51,468 nt of DNA, taken from Bacillota bacterium (lineage in GTDB: Bacteria; Bacillota; Bacilli; Bacillales; Cytobacillaceae). The stretch's first letter is position 1; each line of letters begins with the position of its first letter. This document shows, in pieces, positions 34,440 through 44,788 of the stretch. The translations under genes and the position numbers were made by a program. The DNA is taken from assembly GCA_030705955.1 (NCBI GenBank), contig JAUZPL010000026.1, positions 1 through 51,468 of the forward strand. The letters run 5' to 3'. The notes beneath the pieces are model-generated. The model ran no database searches and was not told the DNA's origin. It was given only the letters and a program-made list of their open reading frames with translations.

Positions 34440-34661
34440 ATGCCAGCAATCGTAGGGGTAGCCCAAGTTATTACATTAGGTAGTAGTTCTGTTTTTCATA
34501 TTGGAGATGTTTACAAAATCATGCCACTATCAAACGCGAAAACTTTTTCCGGTGCTGGTTCATTTAATACTGGTGAAAGTTTAACTCTTCGAAATGATCA
34601 AAGTTCAACGAATGGTTATGATTCTGATGGAATTGACCAAGGAATCATGCTTAATGCTTAG
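34440..34661 (+). CDS. gerPA: Spore germination protein GerPA
   Basis: A 73-residue GerPA/GerPF-type protein beginning MPAIVG, with the FHIGDVY and TFSGAGSFNTG motifs. GerP proteins sit in the inner spore coat and help germinants pass through it. I use ATG 34440, as in the family; GTG 34431 is the longer option. First gene of gerPA-F. Confidence 0.92.
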   Translation: MPAIVGVAQVITLGSSSVFHIGDVYKIMPLSNAKTFSGAGSFNTGESLTLRNDQSSTNGYDSDGIDQGIMLNA

Positions 34662-34678
34662 AAAATGGGTGGTCAAAA

Positions 34679-34912
34679 ATGAATTTCTATATCCAGCAGT
34701 CCATTCATATACATTTTATTAAAATTGGTGGTATAACTAATTCCTCTGTCCTGCAAATTGGCAGTGCTGGAATTATAAAACCAGCTGCTTACTTGTATAA
34801 TACTGGAGGTTTTATAAAACCTGCACCATTAGCTTTGAAACAACCATTGACAACAACCATTCCTTCACTTTTGGAAACGCCAGCGGTGCCACTACAGGCA
34901 GCAGTCAGATAG
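34679..34912 (+). CDS. gerPB: Spore germination protein GerPB
   Basis: A 77-residue protein beginning MNFYIQQSI, with a VLQIGSAG motif and the NTGGFIKPAP segment of GerPB. It follows gerPA by 17 bp with a GGGTGG ribosome site. Confidence 0.9.
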   Translation: MNFYIQQSIHIHFIKIGGITNSSVLQIGSAGIIKPAAYLYNTGGFIKPAPLALKQPLTTTIPSLLETPAVPLQAAVR

Positions 34913-34984
34913 GAAAGGACCGTGTAGAGGAACAGAAAGGATATACACCATTTATATGGATTTTGGATTAAGTGAGGTGATTTA

Positions 34985-35599
34985 ATGTATCAAAACTATA
35001 ACCAATACCTTCAGTGGATGCAAAACTGTATACAATCACAGGAACAACGTATTAAAAATTTAGAAACGATGATTCAACAATTATCAGAGGAATTAAAACT
35101 GTTAAAAGAGAAACCCACCATTCATATTGATACTATTGAATATAAATTTGATCAATTAAAGGTAGAAACTCTTGAAGGAACCTTAAATATAGGATTAAAC
35201 CCTTCAGATATGGGTGCAATTGAGGATTTGGCAGTTAAAAATCATACATTAAGTACACCAAATCCAAAAGCCTATATGGAGAGATCAATGGAAATAGAAG
35301 ATGCCATGCTTGGCTATCTAGAAACAGATCTTCAGGACATTATTCAAGATACAGGAAGCAGACTAAATATAGAGGCAACTGAAGAATATTTGAACTTTAT
35401 AAAAGAAGATATTAAAAAACAGCTTCCCTCACGAATTGATTCTCACGTAAAAGCCTGTTCTCCAAATGAACAATCAATAGAAGATATAAAAAATAATAAT
35501 CAAAAAATTATTGATCTACTTAAGCAAGAAATTAAAAATGGAGTTTCTATTTTTTTGAATCACTTACCTGAAAATATGAAAGGAATGAATCAGGAGTGA
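34985..35599 (+). CDS. gerPC: Spore germination protein GerPC
   Basis: A 204-residue protein with an N-terminal coiled coil (about residues 10-45) and the family segment TIHIDTIEYKFDQLKVETLEGTLNIGLNP. It is the only large GerP component and may scaffold the others. AGGTGA lies before the ATG. Confidence 0.92.
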   Translation: MYQNYNQYLQWMQNCIQSQEQRIKNLETMIQQLSEELKLLKEKPTIHIDTIEYKFDQLKVETLEGTLNIGLNPSDMGAIEDLAVKNHTLSTPNPKAYMERSMEIEDAMLGYLETDLQDIIQDTGSRLNIEATEEYLNFIKEDIKKQLPSRIDSHVKACSPNEQSIEDIKNNNQKIIDLLKQEIKNGVSIFLNHLPENMKGMNQE

Positions 35600-35778
35600 A
35601 TTACGAAGTTTATAACAGAGACATTCATGTTGAAAACATTCGAATAATTGGGGTTGCTAGTGCGTCATTAGTAATGGTTGGCGATACCGAAACCATTCAG
35701 CTTGCTTCAACATTTGATACTCCTGCCGAATCATTAATTATCGGCCCATTTGTACCATTACAACCGGATGTGACCTAA
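35596..35778 (+). CDS. gerPD: Spore germination protein GerPD
   Basis: A 60-residue protein with VENIRIIGVASASLVMVGD and a C-terminal GPFVPL motif, as in GerPD. Its GTG start overlaps the gerPC stop (GTGA), so it is translationally coupled. Confidence 0.9.
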   Translation: MNYEVYNRDIHVENIRIIGVASASLVMVGDTETIQLASTFDTPAESLIIGPFVPLQPDVT

Positions 35779-35779
35779 C

Positions 35780-36157
35780 ATGCTTGGGCGAACATCTACT
35801 ATTAATAATTTAAAAGTCAAAATTGTATCCTTTGCATCTGTCGTCCAATTAGGAGACTCCTGCGTAGTTAACAGTCTCAACCGGGCTCTGGCTGTCCAAA
35901 GAGAGGCCTCCATTTTCTTTGGGAATGAAGGGAATTTTTCAAGCTACCCTGTTTATTCAGAACCAATCCCTTTGCCACCAGTTACAGAACTATCTTCCTT
36001 TACGCATACTACCCACCAGCTTAATCCAATCATTAAAGTAAACAACTTGAATATTATTGGTATTTCTGCAGCAACTATCTTGCACGTTGGAAACAGCAAA
36101 ATCGTGTCAATGGAGGCAAGAATTAAACATATTAGACAGCTTCTCTCGAGGAGTTGA
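35780..36157 (+). CDS. gerPE: Spore germination protein GerPE
   Basis: A 125-residue protein with two copies of the GerP pattern, (V/L)xxFASVVQLGDS near the start and ISAATILHVGNS near the end. It begins one base after the gerPD stop. Confidence 0.9.
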   Translation: MLGRTSTINNLKVKIVSFASVVQLGDSCVVNSLNRALAVQREASIFFGNEGNFSSYPVYSEPIPLPPVTELSSFTHTTHQLNPIIKVNNLNIIGISAATILHVGNSKIVSMEARIKHIRQLLSRS

Positions 36158-36199
36158 AGAAGTTAAGTATGTAAAGTTTACCAGAAAAGGATGTTTATC

Positions 36200-36418
36200 A
36201 TGCCAGCAATTATCGGTCCAGTCCAAGTCCTTAATGTGAGTGGTGGTGTTGTCCAATTTGGGGACACCCTATATATTTCTCCCAAAAATACAACTAAGAC
36301 TTTCTCAGGGCAAGGAGCGTTTAATACCGGGGGAATCATTGTAACAAATAATGGATTAAGCGGCACAAACGTTTTGGATGCGAACCTCATTGATCAGCCG
36401 ATTGCCGGAAATAATTAG
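36200..36418 (+). CDS. gerPF: Spore germination protein GerPF
   Basis: A 72-residue protein, MPAIIGPVQVLNVSGG-type, closely similar to GerPA (GDTLYI, TFSGQGAFNTGG). The start is ATG 36200, with AAAAGGA upstream; the ORF runs to 36191. Last gene of the operon, before a terminator. Confidence 0.93.
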   Translation: MPAIIGPVQVLNVSGGVVQFGDTLYISPKNTTKTFSGQGAFNTGGIIVTNNGLSGTNVLDANLIDQPIAGNN

Positions 36419-36420
36419 AA

Positions 36421-36470
36421 AAACTAAAGCATTCGTCAAGTCCGTTGGCAAATACTTTAGTTTTTTTTTA
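36421..36470 (+). terminator. Terminator of the gerP operon
   Basis: 9-bp arms AAACTAAAG/CTTTAGTTT around about 25 bases, followed by a long T run. Confidence 0.8.
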
Positions 36471-36553
36471 TGTGATTTAAGAGTTGATTTTCAATAAACA
36501 GAATTTAACCTGCTTTAGCCCGTTAATAAAGTTAAACTTTCCTAAAAGCCTAA

Positions 36554-36592
36554 AAAAAATGACATAAACCATTGAGGTTTATGTCATTTTTT
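36554..36592. terminator. Bidirectional terminator after addA
   Basis: A perfect stem ATGACATAAACC/GGTTTATGTCAT with a five-base loop and A/T runs on either side, abutting the addA stop. Confidence 0.88.
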
Positions 36593-39500
36593 TTATCTAT
36601 CAACCTTTAAAACATTGGCTCCATCAAAGAAAAATAAAAATCTTTCGTCTACTTTTCTATTCCAGATTTGTTCAATTGCTTTTGTATAAAGATTGATTTG
36701 AATTTTGTATCGATCAAGGAGAATTGGTCTTGCTTGTTCAAATCCCCCTTTATAGCGATCGTTGATTCCATCGGTCTTATAGTCTACTAAAACCAATCCA
36801 TTATCATCTTCAAAGATACAATCCATTACCCCTTGAACAAAAATAGATTCATTCTCATCCTTCCAATCTGCATAAACTTCCTTAGCAGGAAGAACTAGGG
36901 TGAAGGGAACCTCCCGATGTAATGTTTTTGCATTAGTAATTCTTTTACCAAGCGGAGACTCAAAAAATTGAACAATATTCAGTGAGTCAATAACCTGAGC
37001 CTGTTCAGTGGTCAATAATTCTTTTTCAACCATCCAAATTAACTGATTGTTTATTTCTTCAACAGTTATTTTTTTGGAAAAATCAACATTCTGCATCACC
37101 AAATGCATGGCAGTCCCTCTTTCAGCCCGGGATAATGATTTTTCTTGCATAAACCTTGGACGGGATAAGGTTGCCGTTTTAAATTTCCTGACTAAATCAA
37201 GCCCACTATATTCATCAGCCATTTCCCTCTGTCTTTTTATTTCTGAAACAGACTGCTTTGAGCGATGGATTGAAGCGTCTGAATATAAGTACCTCCACGT
37301 AAGACGTGAGGTAACTTCTTCCTTTAATGATGATTGGATTGGGACAATACCAGATTTCTGAATAGCTTCAAGGAAGCTATGGCTAGTATGCTCTTCGTTA
37401 ATTTCTTGTTTTTGAATATCCTCTGCATTTATTTTAATCATTTCCCATTCGGAGGAATGTTCAAATATTTCTTTCATAACCATTGGAACCTCTGCTTCTG
37501 AATCTCTTAGCTGGCTTCCGTTCCTATGGCGGATTAGGGCAGGTCCAATCCAGTCAAGATACCCTTTTGCTGCTCCTCTTTCATAATCCTTTAAAAGCCA
37601 GTCTGTATTTGCAGCCGAATCATTCCAACTTTCAATTTGTTTTTCAGCATCCTTTAATGTCCCAATTAAATAAAGCTTTTCCTTCGCTCTTGTTAAGGCA
37701 ACATATAATACTCGCATCTCTTCAGCAAGCATTTCCATTTTCTTTTTTCTCTTTAAAGCTAATTGCGGAAGGGATGGATAAGATATTCTTTTTACAGGAT
37801 TAACATATTTTGTTGCAAACCCATATTCCTTATCAAGCAAATAAGATTTTCTAAGATCCATCATGTTAAAATTCCTTGATAAACCTGCCATAAAGACAAT
37901 CGGGAATTCAAGGCCTTTACTACTGTGTATGGTCATGACTCGAACAACATCCTCTTGCTCACCTAAGGCTCTTGCTGCACCGAGATCATCACCTCTTTCT
38001 ATCATTCTATCAATGAACCGTAAGAACCTGAACAATCCTCGGAAGGAGGTTTCTTCATATTGTCGCGCACGGTCATATAAAGCTCTAAGATTTGCCTGCC
38101 TTTGCTTTCCACCTGGAAGACCACCTACAAAATCATAAAAATGGGTGTCTCTATATAACTGCCAAATTAACTCAGAGAGAGAGCCCTGTCTGGCCATCCT
38201 TCTCCAGCCCTTTAAATTGAAATAAAATCTTCTTATTTTGTCAAGTACTGCATCTTCTTGATCCTGTACATTCATTTCGCAAAAGGAAGTTACTGCTTCC
38301 CAAAAAGAGCCCTTTTTATTATATATTCGAATTCTTGCCATTTCCTCTTCATTTATTCCAACGATAGGGGACCTTAAAACAGAAGCAAGAGGAATATCCT
38401 GAAAAGGATTATCAATAACACGTAATAAAGCCATGATAATCGCAACCTCAGTTGCTTCAAAGTACCCTGTTGATAAATTGGCATAGAGTGGAATTCCTTG
38501 CTGCTTAAACTCTTCCATAATTTGCGGTGTCCATGTATTGGACCTCAATAAAATGACTATGTCCCGATACATAATGGGCCGTGAGGAGGCCGTTTTTGCA
38601 TTATAAATGAAAGTTCCCTTTGTTACCAGTTCCTTTATTTTATTAGCCATCACTCTTGCTTCAAGCTGAGACTTTTCTAACTCTGCTGCATCTAAACCAT
38701 CCATTTCCTGATCAATATCAGCGTCAGCCTCTCCATTTCCAGCATCATCCACCTTTTGATCAATGAGCACTAATTCCACTGGATATGGTATTTCTGTAGG
38801 ATAAGGTGCTCCCGGTTTTAATTCCGCGGCCTCATCATACTCGATTTCCCCTACCTTAACACCCATTATTTGTTTAAATAAAAAATTTGTCCCTTCAAGC
38901 ACTTCTTTACGGCTTCTAAAGTTTTTTGCTAAATCAATTCTCAATCCTGATAAATGGCCATCTTCGGTAAAACGTTTATACTTTCCTAAGAATAAATTTG
39001 GTTCTGCCAAACGAAAACGGTATATGGATTGTTTTACATCTCCTACCATAAATAAATTACCCGTTTGTTCATCATTTTTTGATACTAGATTTAAAATTGT
39101 TTCCTGCACCATATTTGTATCCTGATATTCATCTACAAATACTTCTCTGAAATGTTCACGATACGTTTTTGCCGCGTCAGATGGAATAAATTCTCCATTG
39201 GAACTTATACTGTCCGTTAAAATTTCCAAACAATAATGCTCTAGATCCGAATAATCGACCAGTCCTTTTTCCTTTTTAATCATTCCAAATCTGCTAGAAA
39301 ACTCCCTTACCAAATAAACTAGAGTATGAATAAGCGGGAGCATTTCCTGCATATCCCTAAGAAAGCTTTCTGGTTTTCTAGAAAAAAGCTCCTCTTGAAG
39401 ATCCTGAACTTTTTTCTTTGCTTTGTCGCGAAGCTTTCCAGCCTTCTCCGTTAATTCTTTTATATATTCACCGCCCTTGACTGTTTTAGCCTTAGAAAAA

Positions 39501-40372
39501 GCAACAACTTGCATGGCGTGATAAAGAGTGGTCCAAGAATCCTTTTTAGCAGCAATTAAGCTATCAATCATTTTTAAATCATCGATAAAGTTTTCTGCTT
39601 TTGGTGCCGGTCCACCTGGCAGTTTCGTTAATTCCAAAGCTCTTTCAATCATTTCTCTAGCCCCAGTTAATTGCAGCTCTATATCAAAAAGGAGAGGTTG
39701 AATAAATGGCAGGTCCTCTACCTTTTTAATTTCTGAAACATCATACATTGAAACAATTTGTTGTAAATATCGTTCTGGCTCTGGATTAGACTTAGCAAAA
39801 TCATAGATAGAATGAACAATCTCCTGTAACGCCAAATCATTTCTGTCACCTGTGAAGGAATCAACAAGATTAAAAAAAGCTTCATTATCTTTCCTTCCAT
39901 ATTCTTCTTCGAAAATCTCATCCATTACTTCATCTCTTAATAACTGTGCCTCTATTTCATCCGCAATTCGAAATCCCGGATCTAAATCAATTAAATAATA
40001 ATATTTGCGAATAACCTCCATACAAAAAGAGTGAAGAGTTGAAATGGATGCCTTATTTAATAAACTAAGCTGCTTTCTTAAATTTCTAGAATCAGGGTCA
40101 TGGTTTATTGCCTTTTCTAACGCTTCTCCAATCCGATGTCTCATTTCAGCAGCAGAGGCGTTCGTAAATGTTACGACTAAAAGCTCATCAACATTGACAG
40201 GATCATCATTAGAAAGGATTTTTTGAATAATCCTTTCAACAAGTACGGCTGTTTTTCCTGAACCTGCCGCTGCAGCAACAAGTATATCTTTATTTTTTGC
40301 CACAATTGCTTTCCATTGGTCATCCGTCCATGACACACCATTTGGCTTTGGAGGAATATTGAATTTACTCAT
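36593..40372 (-). CDS. addA: ATP-dependent helicase/nuclease subunit AddA
   Basis: A 1259-residue UvrD-type helicase with Walker A AAAGSGKTAV around residue 37-43, DEYQDTN (motif II), SSKGLEFP (motif V region), ALTRAKEKLYL (motif VI) and the C-terminal RecB-like nuclease motif VDYKTD. With AddB it resects double-strand breaks, cutting at Chi. Its start overlaps the addB end by 8 bp. Confidence 0.97.
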   Translation of the reverse strand: MSKFNIPPKPNGVSWTDDQWKAIVAKNKDILVAAAAGSGKTAVLVERIIQKILSNDDPVNVDELLVVTFTNASAAEMRHRIGEALEKAINHDPDSRNLRKQLSLLNKASISTLHSFCMEVIRKYYYLIDLDPGFRIADEIEAQLLRDEVMDEIFEEEYGRKDNEAFFNLVDSFTGDRNDLALQEIVHSIYDFAKSNPEPERYLQQIVSMYDVSEIKKVEDLPFIQPLLFDIELQLTGAREMIERALELTKLPGGPAPKAENFIDDLKMIDSLIAAKKDSWTTLYHAMQVVAFSKAKTVKGGEYIKELTEKAGKLRDKAKKKVQDLQEELFSRKPESFLRDMQEMLPLIHTLVYLVREFSSRFGMIKKEKGLVDYSDLEHYCLEILTDSISSNGEFIPSDAAKTYREHFREVFVDEYQDTNMVQETILNLVSKNDEQTGNLFMVGDVKQSIYRFRLAEPNLFLGKYKRFTEDGHLSGLRIDLAKNFRSRKEVLEGTNFLFKQIMGVKVGEIEYDEAAELKPGAPYPTEIPYPVELVLIDQKVDDAGNGEADADIDQEMDGLDAAELEKSQLEARVMANKIKELVTKGTFIYNAKTASSRPIMYRDIVILLRSNTWTPQIMEEFKQQGIPLYANLSTGYFEATEVAIIMALLRVIDNPFQDIPLASVLRSPIVGINEEEMARIRIYNKKGSFWEAVTSFCEMNVQDQEDAVLDKIRRFYFNLKGWRRMARQGSLSELIWQLYRDTHFYDFVGGLPGGKQRQANLRALYDRARQYEETSFRGLFRFLRFIDRMIERGDDLGAARALGEQEDVVRVMTIHSSKGLEFPIVFMAGLSRNFNMMDLRKSYLLDKEYGFATKYVNPVKRISYPSLPQLALKRKKKMEMLAEEMRVLYVALTRAKEKLYLIGTLKDAEKQIESWNDSAANTDWLLKDYERGAAKGYLDWIGPALIRHRNGSQLRDSEAEVPMVMKEIFEHSSEWEMIKINAEDIQKQEINEEHTSHSFLEAIQKSGIVPIQSSLKEEVTSRLTWRYLYSDASIHRSKQSVSEIKRQREMADEYSGLDLVRKFKTATLSRPRFMQEKSLSRAERGTAMHLVMQNVDFSKKITVEEINNQLIWMVEKELLTTEQAQVIDSLNIVQFFESPLGKRITNAKTLHREVPFTLVLPAKEVYADWKDENESIFVQGVMDCIFEDDNGLVLVDYKTDGINDRYKGGFEQARPILLDRYKIQINLYTKAIEQIWNRKVDERFLFFFDGANVLKVDR

Positions 40373-43300
40373 TTTCCTTTACCTCCTTTCTAATCAACTC
40401 TAAAACCTTTTCATTTGGTTGTGGTATAAGTAAACGATACTCATTTTTTTCCATTGATTCGTCAAATTGACAGATTGATTTATAAGGGCAAACGTAACAA
40501 TTCTTATTACCCTTCATTTTATAGGGTGCAATCTCTACATTCCCATCAATAATGGCATTTCCTGTTTTTTCATACATTTTATGAACATATTCACGTAAAT
40601 TCCCAAAATCATCCATCGTCGCTACCTTGGAGGCCTTTGTTAAAGTACCATCTTTTTTAATTCCAGCTGACACAATTTGTGAATTACCTGTTTCTAGTGA
40701 CTGATCCATTAGTTGGATTACATTTTGATCATTTAATAGTAATCCATTCATTTTAAATTTCTTCATTAATTCTTCTTCAATTTGGTCTAATGTTAGTAAT
40801 TTAGTAGAATTCACCATTGGATTGTGAACATGGAAATAAAGCATCCCAGCTGGAGTTGCCTCCATTTCCACCAATTCATTTGAATAGGTCATAATAATAT
40901 CCAGGTAGGTTAACATTTGCAGTGAAAGCCCATAGTAGACCTCATTTAAATTTAAATCTTTTTCACTTGATTTATAGTCAATGACTCGCAAAAATACTTC
41001 ATTTCTATCAACGGCCTTATCCACTCGGTCAATTCGACCAACTAGTTCCATTTTCTTACCATTTTTCAAGGAGAATGACAATGGAGGCAGTTTTCCACCA
41101 GCACCAAAAGCCAACTCCAATTCAATTGGAGAAAAACCACTCACCTTTGCATGTTCACTTAGAACAAATGATGCTCTAGTAATGATTTGCTCTAATTTGC
41201 GTTTTATATAGTGATGCCGTTCTGAGCTTAATAAAATTTCATTTTGAAGCCTTGGGGCTAATGCATCAACTGCCTGTTTTGCTAGTATCTCACATTGATT
41301 CTTTGTAAGATTAGCCCATGAAATATTTTGGTCATTTACTGTTTCAGAAATATATTTTAATGCAGCATGGAACAAATCTCCGATATCTGGAGCCTCTAGG
41401 CGGAAAATTCGACGGTCCTTCAGCCTTAAACCATATCGAATAAAATGAGAAAATGGGCAACTGTTGAATAATTCCATTCTAGATACACTTGCCTGTATCG
41501 TGTCTCCATATAATTCCTCTGCTGTTTCTTTTGATAATTTTTTTGCCTGATTTAAATAAAACAAACTCGAAATTACCTTACTTGCCTTCTCATTCCATGG
41601 TTTTTCCATGAAATAGTTGTACACATCCCACCAAAAATCATGGATTGGATAATTTTTCTTTATCAACTGCAGTTGGGATGTTAAATGCGATAAGGTTGTT
41701 TCTGGAGCTGAAACAAAATGAAGTTGCTCATTTTCGGTAAGTTCAGCTGGATCTGTTACATAGAAATGGTCATAACTGTTTGGAAACATGTCCTTCATTC
41801 TCTTGATAAAGGAAGAAGGAATAAGTGCTTTTCCTTCATCATTTGCTAAAGGATAGCTTAGATATAGAATTTCTGACGGTGTAGTAAATGCTTTATAAGC
41901 TAAAAAAGTCTCATCGAGCAGGCGAACTCGACTACTTGGTGCCACTTTTATTCCAGATGCTAAAAGGAACTCCCTATCTGCATCCCCTAGTAGTCCCTCA
42001 TCTGAAACCTTAGAAGGGAAAATACCTTCATTCAACCCGACTACAAAAACGGCCTTTATTTCAGAAAGTCTAGATTTTTCTAAATCAGCGATTAGAACCT
42101 GGTCCAATGCCGGTGGAATAAGGGAAAAGCTAAGGGAATCGAATCCAGCTTCCAAAATGGATGCAAACTGTTTCATGGAGATAGACTCATCACCAAGTAT
42201 TTCTACGTATTGATCTAAAAGATCTATTACTGCGTTCCATACTTGGTCATGCTCACGCAACCGTATCAAATTGCCTTTTTTCTCTGCTTCCATCTTCCAT
42301 TTTTCAAGCTTTGTAGGGATATCCAACTCTTCTAAAAATAAATAGAGTGCCTCACATAATTCTCTTCCTGTACCAGCTCTTTTTAAACGGCGGGAAAGTC
42401 TTAACAATGGTGCCGTAATCATTAACTTCAATTCATTTAATTCTTGTTCGGTTTCTTTGTCAGCATTTGTTTGTATCGTTGACTCAAACTCCAGCCCTCT
42501 AACTCTTCTATAAACCCATCGGTCCTTTTTCGTCCATTTGCTCCCTTTTATCCCATAGGCCAACACATAATTTTCAAGCCTGTCCATTTTCTCGCGCATT
42601 TTATCTGGGTTTTCTCGCAAAGGGTATAAAAGTTCCGTCTTAATAGCCCGGAAAATAGGTTCATAATTCCAAAATCCATTCACAACTTCAAGGCTTGAAC
42701 GGATAAACTCTATTAAAGGGTGATTCAGCATAGTCCTTTTTTGATCAATAAAATAAGGAATTTTATAGTCATGAAATACTGGCTCAACAATTTGATGGTA
42801 ATCCTGTCCATTCCGCATCAAGACTGCAATATCTCGGTACCGGTAACCTTTAGTCCTTACTAAATGAAAGATTTCTCTTGCTATCCCTTCAATTTCGGCC
42901 CTTCGATTGACTGCCTGGCTAACATGGATCATAGACTGCTCATGATATGGAATAACGGGCCGTTCATCAAACTTTTCTTCTAAAAAGGACAAGGAAGGAT
43001 GTGTCCATTTTTTTGTTTCCGATAAATAAATTGGTTTTTCAATTTGAATCCTTTCTGCCTTTGCCAACTCATAAAGAGAATGACTTGCTTCACCAGACAA
43101 ACGAAATAAATGGAGTTCATCAGGAATCGAGTCCCCATATAAATCATCCGTTGTCAAGGAGATTGTTACCCGTTTACAGTGTTTCATTAATTCCACAATT
43201 ACTCGATATTCCTGGGGCGTAAAACTATAAAATCCATCAATATAAATTTCCGCATCTTTTAGGTATGTGGATAAAGAAACCTTTTCTGCCAAAAGACGAA

Positions 43301-43829
43301 AATAATCCTCTGAATCAATATATTTATTCAATAAGGCTTCTTCAAAATGTTGATAAATAATTTCTAAATCACTTAATTTATCCTGCAGGACTTTTGGTGA
43401 CATCTCCAATTGACTTAAATCCTCTGGACGAACACAATACCTTTTAAACTCAATCAGCATTTGCTCCAATTGTTGAATAAAGCCTGTTTTATCAGCAGTA
43501 CGCTGAAATATTTTCAAATCATCCTTTTTATCCTCTATAATCTTGCGAATGAGCATACTTATCCCGATATTGCTTAAATGATATCGGCTAATTCCGCCAG
43601 TTTCTTGTAAAATTCGCCATGCAAGCCGAGGAAAACTATAAACTTGTGCACGAATCATTCCCCCGATATTCGTTGACAAGCGATATTCCGATAAAAATGT
43701 CATTTGTTCAGGAACAATATAAATAATAGGGGAACCTTCAGGGTTCTCCACTAATCTGTTCTGTATTTCATTTAGGCACAATGTTGTTTTTCCACTGCCT
43801 GACCGCCCAATGATCATTCTTAGTGACAT
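40365..43829 (-). CDS. addB: ATP-dependent helicase/nuclease subunit AddB
   Basis: A 1154-residue protein with the N-terminal P-loop GRSGSGKTT and a C-terminal nuclease domain (RVIDYKSS). Its [4Fe-4S] cluster ligands are one Cys in NSCPFSHF and three in CYVCPYKSIC. ATG 43829 has AAAGGAGG upstream; a GTG at 43850 gives a longer frame. Operon addB-addA as in B. subtilis, here without sbcDC downstream. Confidence 0.96.
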   Translation of the reverse strand: MSLRMIIGRSGSGKTTLCLNEIQNRLVENPEGSPIIYIVPEQMTFLSEYRLSTNIGGMIRAQVYSFPRLAWRILQETGGISRYHLSNIGISMLIRKIIEDKKDDLKIFQRTADKTGFIQQLEQMLIEFKRYCVRPEDLSQLEMSPKVLQDKLSDLEIIYQHFEEALLNKYIDSEDYFRLLAEKVSLSTYLKDAEIYIDGFYSFTPQEYRVIVELMKHCKRVTISLTTDDLYGDSIPDELHLFRLSGEASHSLYELAKAERIQIEKPIYLSETKKWTHPSLSFLEEKFDERPVIPYHEQSMIHVSQAVNRRAEIEGIAREIFHLVRTKGYRYRDIAVLMRNGQDYHQIVEPVFHDYKIPYFIDQKRTMLNHPLIEFIRSSLEVVNGFWNYEPIFRAIKTELLYPLRENPDKMREKMDRLENYVLAYGIKGSKWTKKDRWVYRRVRGLEFESTIQTNADKETEQELNELKLMITAPLLRLSRRLKRAGTGRELCEALYLFLEELDIPTKLEKWKMEAEKKGNLIRLREHDQVWNAVIDLLDQYVEILGDESISMKQFASILEAGFDSLSFSLIPPALDQVLIADLEKSRLSEIKAVFVVGLNEGIFPSKVSDEGLLGDADREFLLASGIKVAPSSRVRLLDETFLAYKAFTTPSEILYLSYPLANDEGKALIPSSFIKRMKDMFPNSYDHFYVTDPAELTENEQLHFVSAPETTLSHLTSQLQLIKKNYPIHDFWWDVYNYFMEKPWNEKASKVISSLFYLNQAKKLSKETAEELYGDTIQASVSRMELFNSCPFSHFIRYGLRLKDRRIFRLEAPDIGDLFHAALKYISETVNDQNISWANLTKNQCEILAKQAVDALAPRLQNEILLSSERHHYIKRKLEQIITRASFVLSEHAKVSGFSPIELELAFGAGGKLPPLSFSLKNGKKMELVGRIDRVDKAVDRNEVFLRVIDYKSSEKDLNLNEVYYGLSLQMLTYLDIIMTYSNELVEMEATPAGMLYFHVHNPMVNSTKLLTLDQIEEELMKKFKMNGLLLNDQNVIQLMDQSLETGNSQIVSAGIKKDGTLTKASKVATMDDFGNLREYVHKMYEKTGNAIIDGNVEIAPYKMKGNKNCYVCPYKSICQFDESMEKNEYRLLIPQPNEKVLELIRKEVKENE

Positions 43830-44007
43830 CCCACTACCTCCTTTACTCACGAATCTCTTTATCTCTTATTCTATCATAAAGGGGGCACAAACGTTTGGAA
43901 TTTAGCCGGGATCATAAAGTTAAAAATTGTAAAATATGAGATATTTTACAGCCATTCGGTTCTAAAAAAGGGGCATATAAGAAAACGGTTTTTTTAAAAA
44001 TAAAAAT

Positions 44008-44034
44008 GATGACCAATTCTTGGCCATCAACATA
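44008..44034 (-). terminator. Terminator after the signal peptidase gene
   Basis: On the minus strand GATGGCCAA/TTGGTCATC with a three-base loop is followed by ATTTTTATTTTT. Confidence 0.75.
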
Positions 44035-44060
44035 TTAATGCCTTTTACCAACTACCTTAT

Positions 44061-44615
44061 TTAAAAATGAATATTTACTTCGTTTAACGGCCAATATCTT
44101 AAGTCTACTTTGCCCACCACTTGGTCTAACGAAATAAAGCCAAAATAACGGCTATCCCAGCTGTTTAGCCGATTATCCCCCAAAACAAACAGTTTCCCCT
44201 TTGGGACTATTTCTTCACCTGTCATCTCTTTTAATGTAAAGTCATCGGTCAGTTTTTGACCTTGCATTTTTCTACGGTAAATATTTAAATAAGGCTCGCC
44301 TACTTTCTTCTCGTTAATATAAAGCTGGTCATTACGGTAAGCAATTTTATCCCCAGGCATTCCAATAATACGCTTAACAAAATCCTCATTCTTATTAGCA
44401 TGAAATACTATAACATCAAATCTTTTTAAATCCTCTAATTTATTCCCAAGCTTATTCACAACAAGTTTATTTCCGTCTTGAAGAGTAGGCAACATAGATT
44501 TACCCTCTACTATATAATTTGAGAGGAAAAATGTTCGAATAAAGGCAAAAATAATCAGCCCAATAAAAAACGCTTTTGCCCATTCCGCTCCTTCTTTTTT
44601 CCATTCACTCTTCAT
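44061..44615 (-). CDS. Type I signal peptidase (SipV-like)
   Basis: A 184-residue S26A peptidase with one N-terminal membrane helix, catalytic Ser in EGKSMLPTL, catalytic Lys in DFVKRIIGMPGD and the GDNRLNSWDSR box. It removes signal peptides from secreted proteins outside the membrane. B. subtilis has sipV in the equivalent place near addB. Confidence 0.94.
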   Translation of the reverse strand: MKSEWKKEGAEWAKAFFIGLIIFAFIRTFFLSNYIVEGKSMLPTLQDGNKLVVNKLGNKLEDLKRFDVIVFHANKNEDFVKRIIGMPGDKIAYRNDQLYINEKKVGEPYLNIYRRKMQGQKLTDDFTLKEMTGEEIVPKGKLFVLGDNRLNSWDSRYFGFISLDQVVGKVDLRYWPLNEVNIHF

Positions 44616-44715
44616 CCATATTCCTCCATTTTTTAACCTATTTTCCCATTATGGGCTTTTTCCTCATCATTATACTTCTCTGTTTCTCTAAACATTTTTG
44701 AAAGTAAATAAAAAA

Positions 44716-44744
44716 ACCTATATAGAATTAAATTCTACATAGGT
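44716..44744 (-). terminator. Terminator after the S9 peptidase gene
   Basis: ACCTATGTAGAAT/ATTCTATATAGGT with one mismatch, followed on the minus strand by seven T. Confidence 0.8.
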
Positions 44745-44788
44745 CCTTTAAATTCCTAGTATTTTTTGATTTGCTTAAATTCATCCAT

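Noticed and set aside
34440-36418. GerPA and GerPF similarity as a recent direct duplication
   Set aside because: Their similarity is normal for the ancient gerP operon and nucleotide identity is limited.
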